Source of the DNA: Anarhynchus alexandrinus
Lineage: Eukaryota > Chordata > Aves > Charadriiformes > Charadriidae
Direction: 5' to 3'
Assembly (NCBI GenBank): GCA_008711295.1
Contig: VUYV01000179.1
Coordinates: 203,824-267,823 of the forward strand
DNA length: 64,000 nucleotides
Below the pieces are notes generated by a model. It worked only from the letters and a program-made list of their open reading frames with translations. It had not been told where the DNA came from and did not search any database. Positions within the stretch are counted from its first letter, which is position 1. Each line of letters begins with the position of its first letter. Below, in pieces: positions 50,074 through 63,010 of the stretch. The translations under genes were made by a program, and so were the position numbers.

Positions 50074-50632
50074 CAACCATCCGTTACTGTCATTTAAACA
50101 GTAATGGCTGGACAACTTGTTACATCTCCCTCAGCCTCTTTAGAGTGCCGTAGTCACACCCATGCAGCATTTTGGCATGGCAGGACAAGCTATTCCACTT
50201 CTCCTTGTGTTTCACCATTGCCTACCTTTGCAGACCACATGCTTTGTGGGTGGGAGGTTGCTTCACGCACCTGGTGACCACCCCAGCGTAATCACTGAAA
50301 GGAGCTGCACCTGCAGAAGTCCTGCAGTGTCATTTCAGAGGCTGCTGCATAGTCACGCTGCTGCCTCTGACTCTTGTATTTTAATTTATTAGTTTGGGTG
50401 AGCACTGGGACCCTGGCAGCTCTAAAGAAGCAATTTTGGAACCAGCTGCTATTTCCAGCATTTCTTGGTCCCTGCCTGATAAGCAATAACACTTATTTAT
50501 TCATTTTATTGAGCATCCCAAAGAACATTATGTTACATGGGGAAATGTCACGCTGGATTGTATGAAAGTGTCTTGGGCATAAATGACAGCGTTCTTGTGG
50601 CAGGGAGCTTCAAGGGTGCCTGGTGTGGGGGG

Positions 50633-50672
50633 AGGCCATGAGCTGCCCTGTGCTGACCACAGCTGCTTCCAG
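50633..50672. repeat. Imperfect direct repeat, copy 1
   Basis: Forty bases starting AGGCCATGAGCTGCCCTGTG match 51844-51883 at 35 of 40 positions by hand count. Weaker similarity extends about 20 bases upstream (GGTG..CCGG/TGG...TGGG). Confidence 0.75.
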
Positions 50673-50829
50673 CCCCCTCTTAAAGCGGCGGGAACACTCC
50701 CTCTCACTCCAAAACTTTAGAGGAGCGCAGGGTCCTGCTGCTCAGGTGTGTGTAAGAAAGGGTATTAACTGCTACAGGGAGGAGAGGTGTGAAAAGTCAT
50801 GGTTTCAGGTGGTTGGGTTTGTTTATTTT

Positions 50830-50849
50830 GGGGGGGGGGGGGGGGGGGG
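50830..50849 (+). repeat. Poly(G) run of 20
   Basis: Twenty G in a row directly before the N gap; either a real G tract or the point where reads failed. Confidence 0.9.
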
Positions 50850-50850
50850 T

Positions 50851-51209
50851 NNNNNNNNNNNNNNNNNNNNNNNNNNNNNNNNNNNNNNNNNNNNNNNNNN
50901 NNNNNNNNNNNNNNNNNNNNNNNNNNNNNNNNNNNNNNNNNNNNNNNNNNNNNNNNNNNNNNNNNNNNNNNNNNNNNNNNNNNNNNNNNNNNNNNNNNNN
51001 NNNNNNNNNNNNNNNNNNNNNNNNNNNNNNNNNNNNNNNNNNNNNNNNNNNNNNNNNNNNNNNNNNNNNNNNNNNNNNNNNNNNNNNNNNNNNNNNNNNN
51101 NNNNNNNNNNNNNNNNNNNNNNNNNNNNNNNNNNNNNNNNNNNNNNNNNNNNNNNNNNNNNNNNNNNNNNNNNNNNNNNNNNNNNNNNNNNNNNNNNNNN
51201 NNNNNNNNN
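50851..51209. other. Assembly gap (359 N)
   Basis: A run of N bounded by poly(G) on the left and by CCCAGGCTGGG on the right. Any translation across it is meaningless. Confidence 1.
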
Positions 51210-51843
51210 CCCAGGCTGGGTGTGGGACACTCTGAGGTGCTGTGGTATCTACTGGAGCAGAAGAGGCAAGGAGCATGGTAGAAAGGAATAAGAAACAAGG
51301 AGCAGCCGGTGGAAATGGTTATTTGCAGACTCAGATGTCCTGTGCTGCCTGTTGCCTTGCAGAAAGGATGTGGATGGACAGATGGATGGACAGAGCATAA
51401 CTCCCAGTGAAAACAAGGCAAGTTTAGGCTAGAAGGGAGCAGGAAAGGTGTTGGACTGGAGTTGAGCCTGAGGAAATGTGTTTCCTTAAGTGTTTATTTG
51501 TGTGGTATTTTTCCCCTCAATACCCAAATAAGTAATCAAAAGTGCATATTAATTGGTGGTAAGTTCAGTGAAAAGCCCTTAAATCGAGACTGTGCTGCCC
51601 ATAGACGGAGTGTGTGGGCAGGAGCAGGCATGGCCTGGGGTTGGAGTTTGCTAGGTGCAAACAGTGACAAACAGTTCTGCGGTTATGTTAAGGTTGTGAT
51701 GGTATTGAAAGTAGAGCTTATAATGGTTGTATATTCAAACAGTTTTTAAATATATGTTTCCCAGAGGCAAGGGGTGGAATGCATTGGGTGTAAGTTGCAC
51801 GGCTTCAGTAGTGGGGAGGGGGTGAGGTGACCGGTTTGGGAGA

Positions 51844-51883
51844 AGGCCATGAACTGCCCTGTGCTGGTCACAGCCACTTCCAG
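51844..51883. repeat. Imperfect direct repeat, copy 2
   Basis: The partner of 50633-50672, same orientation, on the other side of the N gap. The following ATGCAGAGAACTGGTGG and GTGAGATACCACAGTCAGGG text has the look of a dispersed repeat, but I could not name it. Confidence 0.75.
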
Positions 51884-52019
51884 CAATCCCCACTGGGTGC
51901 TAAAACACACAGCAGGATGAACCCTTTTCATCAAATGCAGAGAACTGGTGGAATTCTCTTTACGTGAGATACCACAGTCAGGGCTGACCATAAAACCTGA
52001 GTTCTGAGATGTATCTGTA

Positions 52020-52160
52020 GAGTGTGGTGCTGTTTATTTGTTTGGGGGTAGTGTTTAGTATGCATTGTCTTTTGTGGGTTTGGGTTTGTTTTTTGTTGGT
52101 TGGTTTGTTTGGGGGTTTTTTGTGGATGTTTTTGTTTGTTTTGTTTTTAAATTGGTTGGC
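52020..52160 (+). repeat. G/T-rich low-complexity stretch
   Basis: About 140 bases are almost all G and T on the plus strand (for example GTTGGTTGGTTTGTTTGGGG), with very few A or C. The open frames through it on both strands are composition artefacts. Confidence 0.8.
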
Positions 52161-54369
52161 ACAGTTGCTGCCACTGACCAATTTGGGAATGGCCTGTATT
52201 GTAAAAGTGGACAGCTGATTCACTGTCCCTATGCTTCTTCAGCAGTGGCTTAGATTAGATAATTTTTGACTGATTAATGGAACCCTGCAAATTGGTGGAT
52301 GTCACACCAGCTGACCTGTGTGCTCCCTTCTTATTTAGGATCTTTTCTATTACACAAAAGGGAAAAAAGGGCTGTAATTTTAGTTATGAAGTCTGACATG
52401 GTCATTTGTGATGTGGTGCTGTATTAGCATGATTTGATTACACAGTCTGATATGGTCATTTGAGAATAGATACTGAATTAGTGTTGGGTTTTTAAAACTG
52501 GGGAGAAACATTGCTAGACTTAAATTGAACATACTGATAGCCTTGTGCTTAAATCTTTCTTATTGGGTAGCCTCCATTAAATTATTTTTTTTTCCTTCAA
52601 GTCTTTTCATACCTTATTGAGTGAATTATTTTCCAGGTGGGAAACTAAACTGTGTGGGATATAATAAAGCTCCCAGATTGTCATTCTGATCAGTGCAAAA
52701 GTCATTTATAATTTACACTAGATAGAAGAGGTTCAAAGAGGTTAGGAGTAATACATTGGAACTTGCTATATGTCATGTTAAATCCTTTTCCCCTTCTGTG
52801 TAATACCTGAAACAATTTGGCTCTCGAGGTTAGGTACTTAGGGACTGTATCTGTGCTGGGTCATGTAGTGATTTGTGCATTTGCAAAGTTTTGTATGGTG
52901 TTATCTTTTTATCATCGTAAGAAAACTATTTTCTACCAACAAGGTAATGAAATCTGTTTCTTGCTATATGGAGTGGGATGGTAGCAAGGGAAAAAATTTA
53001 TTCACTTTTTAATCTCGTACTTCTGAATATAAAATATGGAAGTCAAACTTTGTGTGTGACTCTGTAAAGACTGTATTTCCTGAAAGGCACGAGGAGGATT
53101 TTTAATTTTTTTGCTTTATCTCTGTCAATTTCATATATATGCATATGCTGGAAGTAATTCTTAATTTTTTGAGAGCTAAAGAACTGTTAGGAGATGAGAA
53201 AAAAGAAATAGTATAAACGAAACAACCCTAGTCCAACAACTTTTACATCTGGCTCAAATGGAAATAAGAAAAACTTGACATTTGACTTGAAGAACTAAGG
53301 GTTTTGTTGCCACTCAATTTCACAGAAATACTACATGATAGTAGTCTTTGGCCTCAAAACTCCTTTGATTTGTAAGAAAATACATTATTTTTCAGTTCTG
53401 GATTTGAGAACAGATCCAGACTGCAAGTAATTATGTACCATTATAAAACTAGTTCTGTAACGCTTTCATCCTCGGCTTGGGACAGGGAGAGGATACCTGG
53501 AAATAACTTTTCTTGTGAAATGCAGAATCCTTTTCAGATTTACTAGGTTTATGTCCTGGCAGGGCCTTCAACCAGTAGAAAACTGAACCAACGGAGGATG
53601 AGGAAAATAATACATATAAGTCAAATCTTCTGCTGTGGTAGTTAAAACTAAGGATGGATCAAGTGCATTTTCTTTGTGACAAATGTCTATTACAATGCTA
53701 TTTAGGGTAAAGAGCCTTTTGCTTGTGGAACTCTATGGAAAAGAAAGGGTACACATAGTTTTCCCATTTTAAATATGTTTAACTTCAATATTTCTAATTT
53801 AAGCAGATGTATGAAGTATGTATGATCCATCTGTAATCATATATATGCGCTATAACTATACATAAAACAAAAGTTCCACTACTTACTGTTATTATGGATA
53901 TGGGACAAAAGTTGTAAAGAGATATCCGATTTGTACAACCACTGCCTCAATTTTCTTTTTTTTTTGGATACTTGGAACCTGATGTTTTAAGATAGCTTAA
54001 TAGGCTGGCATCTTTTCATACATTCTGCATAAATGTCCTCCTCATTACCAAAAGTGGTGAGCAGCAGGCATGTTTATTCAAGAAACATTCTTATTGCGGA
54101 AGATTAAATCCTGCTACAAATCTATTATGTCAAATAGCTGTGCAATTTTGCATATCCTTCACCCTTACTCTATGTCCGTATAAAAATTATTGTGGATTTA
54201 TTAAAGAAGTCTTGTTGTTGGGTTTGTTTTTTTTTTTTAAAATCCTGAATATGGTGAGGATATTGTGGAGGCTGTAATTCAAGCAAATATTCTGCCTAAA
54301 TGGTATAGGAGATGTTGGTCTTCTGCTCATTCTGAAGTCATTCTTAGCTGCAGAGTTGGTTGGGGATTT

Positions 54370-54387
54370 TGTGTGTGTGTGTGTGTG
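54370..54387. repeat. (TG)n microsatellite
   Basis: Nine TG units in a row. Confidence 0.95.
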
Positions 54388-57300
54388 CATTCATGCAAGG
54401 ATATAGAGTAGGTATTCCTGGAGGAAATGTTTTTTAGCTCTGACCTGCAGTAGCTCCCACTGCCTTTCTGTGGTGCTGCCACCTGCATCATCTTAAACTC
54501 AACGCCCCAGTGACTCTCCAGTTACGGCAACTCCCTGTGTCCGATTTGGGTTGCTGACTGATGAGGTGGCTGGTGTTGTGGCAGAAGCATGGGGGTAGAA
54601 GGTGCTAAGAAACTAGAAGATCTGCCCAGGTAGTTCGGAGGTCCTACCCTGACACCTAATCTAATGCAGTCCCTAGCATAAGACTCAACATGCACGTGCA
54701 GTCTGTAACATTTCCGATATGAAGGAGCAAGAGGAAGTCTCAGCCATTCTCAGTCAGAACAGTCCTGTGCTATTTCTGCGAGTACCTGCAAAATACAGAA
54801 ATACTAAGATTATACTTTGATTCTTTAACAGTGATTTAGATTCAAGGAGAAAAGTTACTTTTAAGCCTTATTGTGAGCTAACAAGCAGGATGATACTTCT
54901 TTCTTGTCGTTCCACAGCTTGCTCTGTCCAGTCTCCTGCTTCTGGTGGAGTTGAGGAGCTGGGTAGTTCTGATTCGTCTGTCGTTTTGTGGTGTTTTAAG
55001 ATACAACCTTATTCCTTCAAAACTACTGCATTTAATAAGCAGACAAAACCTGCCATATATCTGGATATTCAGATCCCATTTCCGAAGCTTGTGTGTTGTG
55101 GTTTGAGGCATTCTTTGCTTTCAGACATGATATATTGTCAGCATAGTTACTAGAGTGACTGAAAGCTACAGCACAATGATATGAATATAATGTTTCTACA
55201 GGCATGAAACATAATAGAGTGCTAACTGGAAAAAGCATTAACATAAAGTTGAAGAGCAGCAGTTACGAGTTGGATGTTTGAGGTTCAGATTCAGCTACAT
55301 GCTCTGTGAGCTAAAGTTTCTGCTTTAGGCTTTTATGCAAGTTAATGCAGTATTGTTGAATTGCCTGTGTTCAAAATGTGTATGTGGAGGGGCTCATAAT
55401 TTGTCCTCTCTGCTTTTGACTGATAAAAATCTCTCGAGGGGGAAAAAAATTAGAGCTGAAGATTTCAGTGAGGAAACCTAAATACAATAAGACTTTGGTC
55501 TTAAATCCAATATCCATTGAAGTTCATGGAGAAACACTGTCTTCATGAGTGGGTGTGAAATTACTGATCTATACTCTTATCTGTGAAAGTTCGGCAAATT
55601 TAATATTGGTGTTACACATTGGTGTGTTATGGGCCAGGTTCAGTAGAGGTAAGTTGCAGTTCTGTCTGGTGGAAAACAGTGTTTCATATATACAACAGTC
55701 AGTTTCTTAACCAAACATTGGTCACTGCATTTTATCTACTTGTCGATTTTATTTTTTTAATCCTGCAGAAGACTGTATTTCTGTACAGGTTTCAGATTTT
55801 ATTTTATTCTTTTTTAATAATATTGATGTAATGCTAGGGTCATGAAGTCTAGAACTGCTTGCCTTCCTGTTTGGGAGCAGCTCAGCAGTACTTTTTTCTA
55901 AATATTATATCTTTTACTTTTTTCTGATAGTTAATTTGGTTTAGTTTATTTTTCAATATGAGCCTCCATCTTGTTTGTACAGGGCAGATTTGGGGCAGGA
56001 GAAGGGGAAGTAGCTCGAGGCAAGCAGTTACTGGAGCTTTTAGGCAAGACAGAATGTCATTTCCCTGATAATATTTTGCTTTTTCTAGAAGTGATAAAGC
56101 AAAAAAAAAAAAAAAGCATGTATATGTTCTACATTTTAAAATGTAAATATGAGAAGGGAATCTTCTTAAATTGTTTTTAAATACTAATTTGTGGCACTCA
56201 TGAAGTTCAGGCCTTGTATCTATTCCTGGTTGTGGTGGGGGACTGTCTCATTGTATAACTTTATTAGACCATTTCACTACTATTTATTTTTTGCCTTGAG
56301 GGGAAAAACTCAGTCTTCCACCTTTTAGATAGGTTATCAGAGCAGAAAATGTCTCTTTACTATTTTATGTGTGCAACTGATATATCCCTAACAGAACTGG
56401 GCTAAAATCTCAGATGAAATCTTGGATCTCAGCTAATCTCCTGGATTTTTTAGGAGGAATGTGATTTTCATAAAGGCCTTGGGTTTTTTTTTTTTTTAGA
56501 ATTCTTCCAATTCTTTCCATCTGTTTTTGGCAGGTATGGGTATAAAATTTTATTCTGCATTAGCATGTGTTTTACTTCATGGATGTTTGTTTATAGAAAA
56601 CATTAATATACCATGCAACTTGTAATCAGATTTTACTCTGTTATTGCCGTGTTTCTTGTAAAATACGATGTCTACTAAAATATGAATGCTCCTCTCAGTA
56701 ATAATGCTGTTTTTCACATAAAAATACAGCATACTCCATCACTGAAGTGTCTTGCTCTGCTGATCAGCAGGTTTCAGTGAAAACTAGTTCAAAACTTGGT
56801 GACTGTGCAAGCTTCAGAGTTATTTCATTGTTCAAAGTTGGACGTGGATCAGCATGGGCACTCTTAGAAGCCTTCAACTATGGTAAGCCCGGTTAAATGC
56901 TTCATGACATCACATCAATTATTGGCTTGCTATTTCTTGTCTTCTCACCTGATTTTTGTTGCCTAGGAGTTTCATTAGATCTACTAGTTTGCTCTCCAGG
57001 GAGTCATAAACAGCAAATTTCTGCTGGAATGAGAACTGTTTGGGCAAGACTACTGACTGGTGCATCAGGTGTGGTGCAATGGATTTATAACCAGAGAGTT
57101 TACCTTGTGAATGAATATAAAGGTACCCAGACCTCCAGTTCTCCTGTATACAGCATATAGTTAACTTACCCTGTTGCTGTGTTGATGACCAGCAAATGTT
57201 TGCACTGATCTAGAGATGCAAGAACCATTTTTATAGAATAGTGTTGCTGAAACACTGGGATGTGGTTCTGGCCAGCCCGAAGTGCCAGCTCCAAGATGCC

Positions 57301-59690
57301 TGCAATCAGATACAGCACAAGCAAGCAGATAAAGACCAATGCTGAGCTCTGGGAAGGTGGGGTGGAAAAGCTGAAGTCATGACTTCACCTTACCAGTGTG
57401 TGCTGTGATTATTTATTTCCTTAACAACAGCTCTGTCATGGCTGATGGATTAGGACTGACAGGCTCTCAAACAATCTATCCACCTTTATGCCCTTATCAC
57501 CAGAGTATCTGTGCCTAGTCCATTAAGTAAACAATGTCCATGCTCTCTCGCCCTAACTCCCTACTGTATCCAAAGAAGCAGGCTGGGGGATTGCTCTGCT
57601 CTTTGTAAATGAAAGGATTTGAGGGAACTGCTGAACTTGCAGGAAATCTTGGTCAGGCTTTTCATTTGACTCTTAATGATGTGAGCTCAGAGGTTGCTTA
57701 TATTCCTTCTGGCTCAGAAATTTTTGTTTGGTCCATTTACTACAGACGTTCTTGCTCCCATCATCATGACCTGCCCTGCACCAGGTAGCAATATCATAAT
57801 TTCAGGAAAGCCCAGCTTCCCAGCAAAGTAGACGGAATTGTTTCTTTAAAATTTCTGAAAATCAGACCAGGATTCTGGCCAAGGTTCAGTAAGGAAGTAG
57901 CTGCACAGAACAGCATCAAGTACACCTGGTTGTCAGTGTTCCTCCACTGACAAGATGCTACTTGCTGAAAAAACCTAGTATCTTAAGGACACGCAACTTT
58001 TTGTCTAGATGAAGTGGAGTTACTGAAGGGATTTGAAAGTGGCTACAGTGGTCTTTGCTCTACCTGGAGAGGAATGACATCCAGATATAGGAACTGGCTG
58101 GTAAAGAGATAGAAGAGCACTAAGGTTAGCGTTACAAATAAGGCATTTATAACCAAATTAGAAAAAGGTGAGCTAAAGGCTAGATGGAGGTGACAAAAGT
58201 CAGCAGAATTGTGCAATGGGAAGGGCGATACCTTGACCTGACCCAATGGCTTGTGGAGGACTCGGAGTGTGTATGTCACTGCAGTTCATGGAGATGTTAT
58301 GAGTTCAGATTTCTTAAAGGGTTTTGGACAGAATGTAAATGACAGAGGCATAAAAGGGGTTACACTAACCTGGTTTACTTCCACATACTCAAATTATAAG
58401 AATGGAAAGGAAAGCATAAGTTCCCTAAACAAACTGAAGTTACTTGAAGTCTTAGAGTTCGAAGGTACCTTTCTGTTCTTAAAGTGAACTTTATTGTAGT
58501 TAAATAGTTCTTAATATTCCTTCTTGTAAAATGCTTTCTATTACCAGTGAGTGACAGTTAAACCAAAAATGGATGGTGCAATCAGAAACAAACCACAATA
58601 GTGAAGCAGTGTTTTTCCTGCAGATCTGGGATTTGTCTGGGTGCTTGCGGTTCAGTCACAGCTCTTAAACAACTAAAAGAAGAGGAAAGACGATACCAAT
58701 ATAGTGACTAACTTCTGAAGAATTTATCTGATGCTCACTGCAAAGTGAGCAGAAAAGCTTAATATTGCATTCAGCTATGTGTCTGAAGTGTTATTTTAAC
58801 AACTATATATATAAAATCATAAAAAACTAAGAATCTTTAGCTGCAAGGATTTAGTCTTCCCGATAGTCAGCGTAAGCAATTGGCATTGCTGCCTGTCATC
58901 AGTCATCCTTTTGATGGGCTAAGCATGGCTAACAAATTAGTTGCTCATTGCTTACTTCGGTAATATTTTGCTGCGCTAATATTTTGCTGCTGTGTCAGGC
59001 TTTATTTGGATATTTAAACTGCAGTCTTCCAGATTACTGTATCTTTCTCTGTGGATGGTGCTATTAATAGAATGCTTCTTTTGTTATGTGCCGTTTTCAT
59101 AATTGTCTCAAGCTCGTAATACTAGTTATACTCACTTCATTTGGGTTTTGCCTTGTCTGGCTGGTATATCTTTAATATGGAATTTGTGGTTCAGAGCAAG
59201 CACAGACTGAGTTATCAAATTACTTACAGAATGCCAGCATCTTAATCTCAAAATTTGATTTAAAGTGAGGTATAGACCATGCACTTAGGAGTGTGAAATC
59301 TGAACAGACAAGATGAGATGTGGATGCTGAGAGCAGAAGTGACTGGACTGAGAATAGAACAGAAATAGTATAATTACTGACCTTTCTGTAAAAGGAGAAA
59401 GTAGATGAAAGCTGCCTTTATGAGAGCTGTTGTTGTGGGTTTTTTTTTAAAAAAAAAAAAAAGCTCTGTAAGTGTGGGATACTCACATGTATGTGAATGG
59501 ACAGGTCAGTCAGTGGTTCTCAAGAATGTAGTTTTCCCAGTGGATTTTTAGGACCAATAATTCTTATACCATGTTTTATTCATAAATGACAAAGGCACTC
59601 AAGGATTAGGCTTTTGCTAATGTAGGTATCAGCAAGGGGTTTACTCCTCTCTTCTTGCCTTCTCTGAATGCAGAAAGTTTTACAATGCTC

Positions 59691-59707
59691 TGTGTGTGTG
59701 TGTGTGT
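59691..59707. repeat. (TG)n microsatellite
   Basis: Eight TG units; a T-rich GTTTT-type run with one N (59786) follows at about 59750-59792. Confidence 0.92.
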
Positions 59708-61350
59708 CTTCTGGATACATTAAAGGGTTGTGGTTTGGTTTTTGTGTCTGGGTTTTTTTGTTTTGTTTTGTTTTTTTTTTTTTTTNTTTTTCTGGAAGGG
59801 CCTGCAAAACACTTCATTTGAGCACATATACTGTAGAAGCTACATAAATATCCGAGGAATGTTGTGATGAGAAAGACTGGAATACACTGCGCAATATAAC
59901 AGATGTACCTCTTTGACCTTCGGTTCATCTAGATCTGTCTCCAGGACCAAATAACTTCTTCTAGACAAAAAGTGCTACCACTGACTCTTTACAAGTGACA
60001 GGAATGCATGGGTTTTGGAGCTTAAAAAGGGAAAATACCTATATAAGCCTACTGTCTCCCACTTTGTTTCTCTTTTTTCCCTACCCTTGTCTATTATAGT
60101 CTTTATTTAAAGTTACTTCTGGGTTGTTTTGGGGTTTTTAGGTGCTCAGATCTTTGGAACACAACCTTGTGTTACGGTTATTCAGCAACAGTGTTGTGTT
60201 GCTGGCATTGGTGCATAGTTATGGAGTAGGTTAGTAATGAATTTTCAGTGGACAGTGTACATGGAAAGGCTGTGAGCTAAGTTAACAAGGCGGGAAGAGC
60301 AGCATGCGTAGCTGACTGAAAGGCAGCCCCACATTTGAGGGCTACAGAGTTTCCCAGTAGCTCGCTTAGTTGTGCAGTGGAAAGAATTTCATGTTGTGAC
60401 AGACTTTGGGGTTTGAAAGCTTGTCTGCTTTCCTATTAGAAGTAATCTGCCAGCATGAAGTCTTTATGAGAATGCTTTTTTCAGGGGAGAAAAAGAAATT
60501 ATTTGGGATTGATATGGTAGGAGTAGGTGAGGGGGAATATAAATATCCCTCTTTATACCATAATCCTAACAATAAGAAATAAATTCAAAACAAAAATTTA
60601 AGTGTTTTGCATCAGGGAATTTGAAATGGTCCGCTCCAATGCATTTAAATGTTACATGCTTTTGTTTTAAAATAAACTTTTGCTGAAATTTGCAAAGTCC
60701 ACATTTTTCAGAGCTTTGTGGGGGGGAGGGGGAAGTGGTTCGCTCTTGTTTGTTTGTTTCTTAACCAGCTTTACATGGGAATTTATTGATGGTAGATCAG
60801 GTCTAAACATCCTTTTAGAGAGTTTACAGAAGATACGTAAACTTTGATAACACCTGATGGCTGTATTTCAACTGTAATGTGGTAGAAGATGTATAAGTGA
60901 AACAGAACAACAGCAGGACTATCCCAAGAGCATTCAAGAGAATGTAAGAGTCATAAGCATGGTGAAATAAGTCTGTTACCAAAATAGTCACAGCTACTGA
61001 CTTGTGAACCTTGCTCATAAATACTGTCTGCAGAAGTAAGTTGGTTTTGGTGAGGGTTTTTTGTTTGTTTGTTTGGGGGGGGCGTCAGTAGAGGGAGATC
61101 AGAATAGAAAGAAAATCCATCCAGACTACATGGCTCTACAGCCTCCAATCCCCCTTTAAAAAACAAACAAACAAANTTTAGGTTTGTGGTTTTTTTAGAC
61201 TTCTGACTTTCCTTTTGTTAAACCCATGAGTTTTGCCTTTTTCTTCCAGTTTTCCCCACAGCTGTGGTGGTTGAGCAAGTGGCCTTGTAGTTCTTTGTTG
61301 CCAGCTGAGGCCAAACCATGGCTTGTTGCCACCAATTTTCCTGTCTTTGA

Positions 61351-61390
61351 GATAGATATATAGATATATATATATACACACACACACACA
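61351..61390. repeat. Compound (TA)n(CA)n microsatellite
   Basis: GATAGATATATAGATATATA continues into a TATATA run and then about eight CA units. Confidence 0.95.
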
Positions 61391-62794
61391 GATATCATTC
61401 CTTTAGGCTATGGGCTATCCCTCTAAAATGTCCACTGAGTTCATCTAGTCCATAACTTTGGGCTCCATCTGTCATAACAGACTTTCAGGGCAGGAGAGAT
61501 GGTGTGTTACGTTGAATTGTGGCGTGCTGTTTCTGGAGCTTGCAGCTGGTGTATCTGGCATGGTCCGTGCCCATGGTCTGTGGGTTGAAGATGTAAATCT
61601 TGAGAAAGTTGCTGAGCGCCAGTTGCTGAAGCCAGTTCTGATTCTGTCACCATTGCACTTTGCTCAGTTTCATCAAAATTCATTCTTCATTAATTTGGGT
61701 GACTCTTACTGTAATACTATTGATATAGCACATAGCGACTGTAGTAGTGATGACATATAGTAGTAAATTAGCAATTAATATTATACCGTTTAATTTGTTT
61801 GCTGTTTTCATCCAAAATCAAATCCCCTTGAGGTACACATCAGACTTCCCCATCCCTTTGCATCACCCACTAAGTGGACCCAGGTCCTTGAGCAAAAGCA
61901 ATCCTAAGATGGGTTTGCCTTTGCCTGTGACAGGAATAACCCAGACTGTTTTTCCTAACATATATTCTCATGGGTGCCAGGACACATGTAAATACCATTA
62001 TTAAGAATTTAAGCAGCTCAAACAGTAATTATATTAAATATTAAAGATGCCCTATACCTAACTTTTTTTACCTGCTATACCTAACTTTTACTAACCTGTC
62101 TCTAAAGTGAAATGTACAATGTGTATAAACCCCTGTTCAGTTGAGCGGGAGATACTTGCGTATCTAAAATGGATTTTACAACACCACAGCAAAATGAGTA
62201 GAAATGGAGATAGAGCAATATAACTTCTTCAGTGAGAGGCAGAAGACTGTGTTAAATATTGAAACTGTGAGCAAGCATGAAATTGTACATGAGGTACATA
62301 TGTGTTTAAAAAAACCTCAAACCAAACAAAGAGACTTAGATGCTTCCCAAAGCTAGAAATTTAAATAATCCTGTTGGTTGTAGCTAACTGGTACGCTTCT
62401 TTAAGATGCCCATGTGAGCAGAAAATATTAGTTGTCCTGCTCATCTCTTGGATATGAATTGGCTAGTTAAATAGTTGACAGGGAGGTGGGAGAGTAGCAC
62501 GTCAGAGAATGCATTGGTTGGAAATACCCTCCACACTTTTTAATGAAATAGGATCACTGCACAGCCAACAGTGCAAGGATCATGGTGCCATAAAAGTACC
62601 AAAGAGTAGGGTAATGATTCTGTGCTATAGGAGTTAAACTGTTCACTTGTGAGTGTGACAGTGTGTGATCTAACATCTGCTCCGGTGTAAACTAAAGGCT
62701 GTCTAACATAAACTGCTAAATGCCCTGGGGGAGGAGAACCTGAGATTTGAAACCTGTTACATTTTCTTCTAAGGGAAATGTATGAACCAAAGAA

Positions 62795-63010
62795 CTGCCG
62801 AGGCTGGTAGACACCTTTTGAGATTGTGCAGTCCCACCCTCCTGCTCAATGCAAGGTCACCTGCAGCAAGTTGCTCAGGGCCATGTCAAGCTGAACTTTG
62901 AGACACTCAGAGGATGGAGACTCCTCAAAGTCTCTGGGCAAACATGTTCCAGTGTTCAGGCACCCTCACAGTAGAAAGTGGGTTGGTTTTTTTTTCTCAT
63001 GTTTGAACTC
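62795..63010 (-). mobile_element. Old, diverged CR1 3' fragment, minus strand
   Basis: CR1 landmarks are recognisable in reversed sense but worn: GTTGCTCAGGGCCATGTCAA, GAGGATGGAGACTCCTCAAA, GTCTCTGGGCAAACATGTTCC, AGTGTTCAGGCACCCTCACA and a TTTTCTCATGTTTGAACTC end. The reversed 3' tail motif is not clear, so the boundaries are approximate. Confidence 0.8.

Larger units (their letters stand above)
50074..50850. other. GC-moderate unique DNA up to a G-run and gap
   Basis: No gene recognised. At 50633-50672 a 40-base segment recurs downstream at 51844-51883. The stretch ends in a run of 20 G (50830-50849), directly before the assembly gap. Confidence 0.45.
51210..54900. other. T/G-rich unique DNA
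   Basis: No confirmed gene. The plus strand carries visibly more T than A and more G than C over long parts. It holds the direct-repeat copy at 51844, the G/T stretch at 52020 and a (TG)n at 54370. Confidence 0.4.
54901..62794. other. T/G-rich unique DNA with candidate exons
   Basis: No recognised gene. Three places with convincing acceptor signals, followed by open sequence, lie at 54918, 55983 and 56771 (the last also with a strong donor) on the plus strand; they are described in the findings. Small open frames elsewhere (58043-58487, 61458-61760, 61747-62004) are unrecognised. Single N bases at 59786 and 61176 are in homopolymer or A-rich runs. Confidence 0.4.

Noticed and set aside
50600..51300. 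CpG island promoter at the gap
   Set aside because: The visible edges contain only a few CpG; the idea depends on unseen sequence, so it is kept only as part of the strand-bias hypothesis.
50623..51421. Open frames of 135-222 codons around the third gap
   Set aside because: They consist mainly of N and of the poly(G) run read as glycine or proline.
61810..61990. Possible retroviral coding scrap (LPVTGITQTVFPN region)
   Set aside because: A vague resemblance only; no second motif, frame or flanking LTR supports it.
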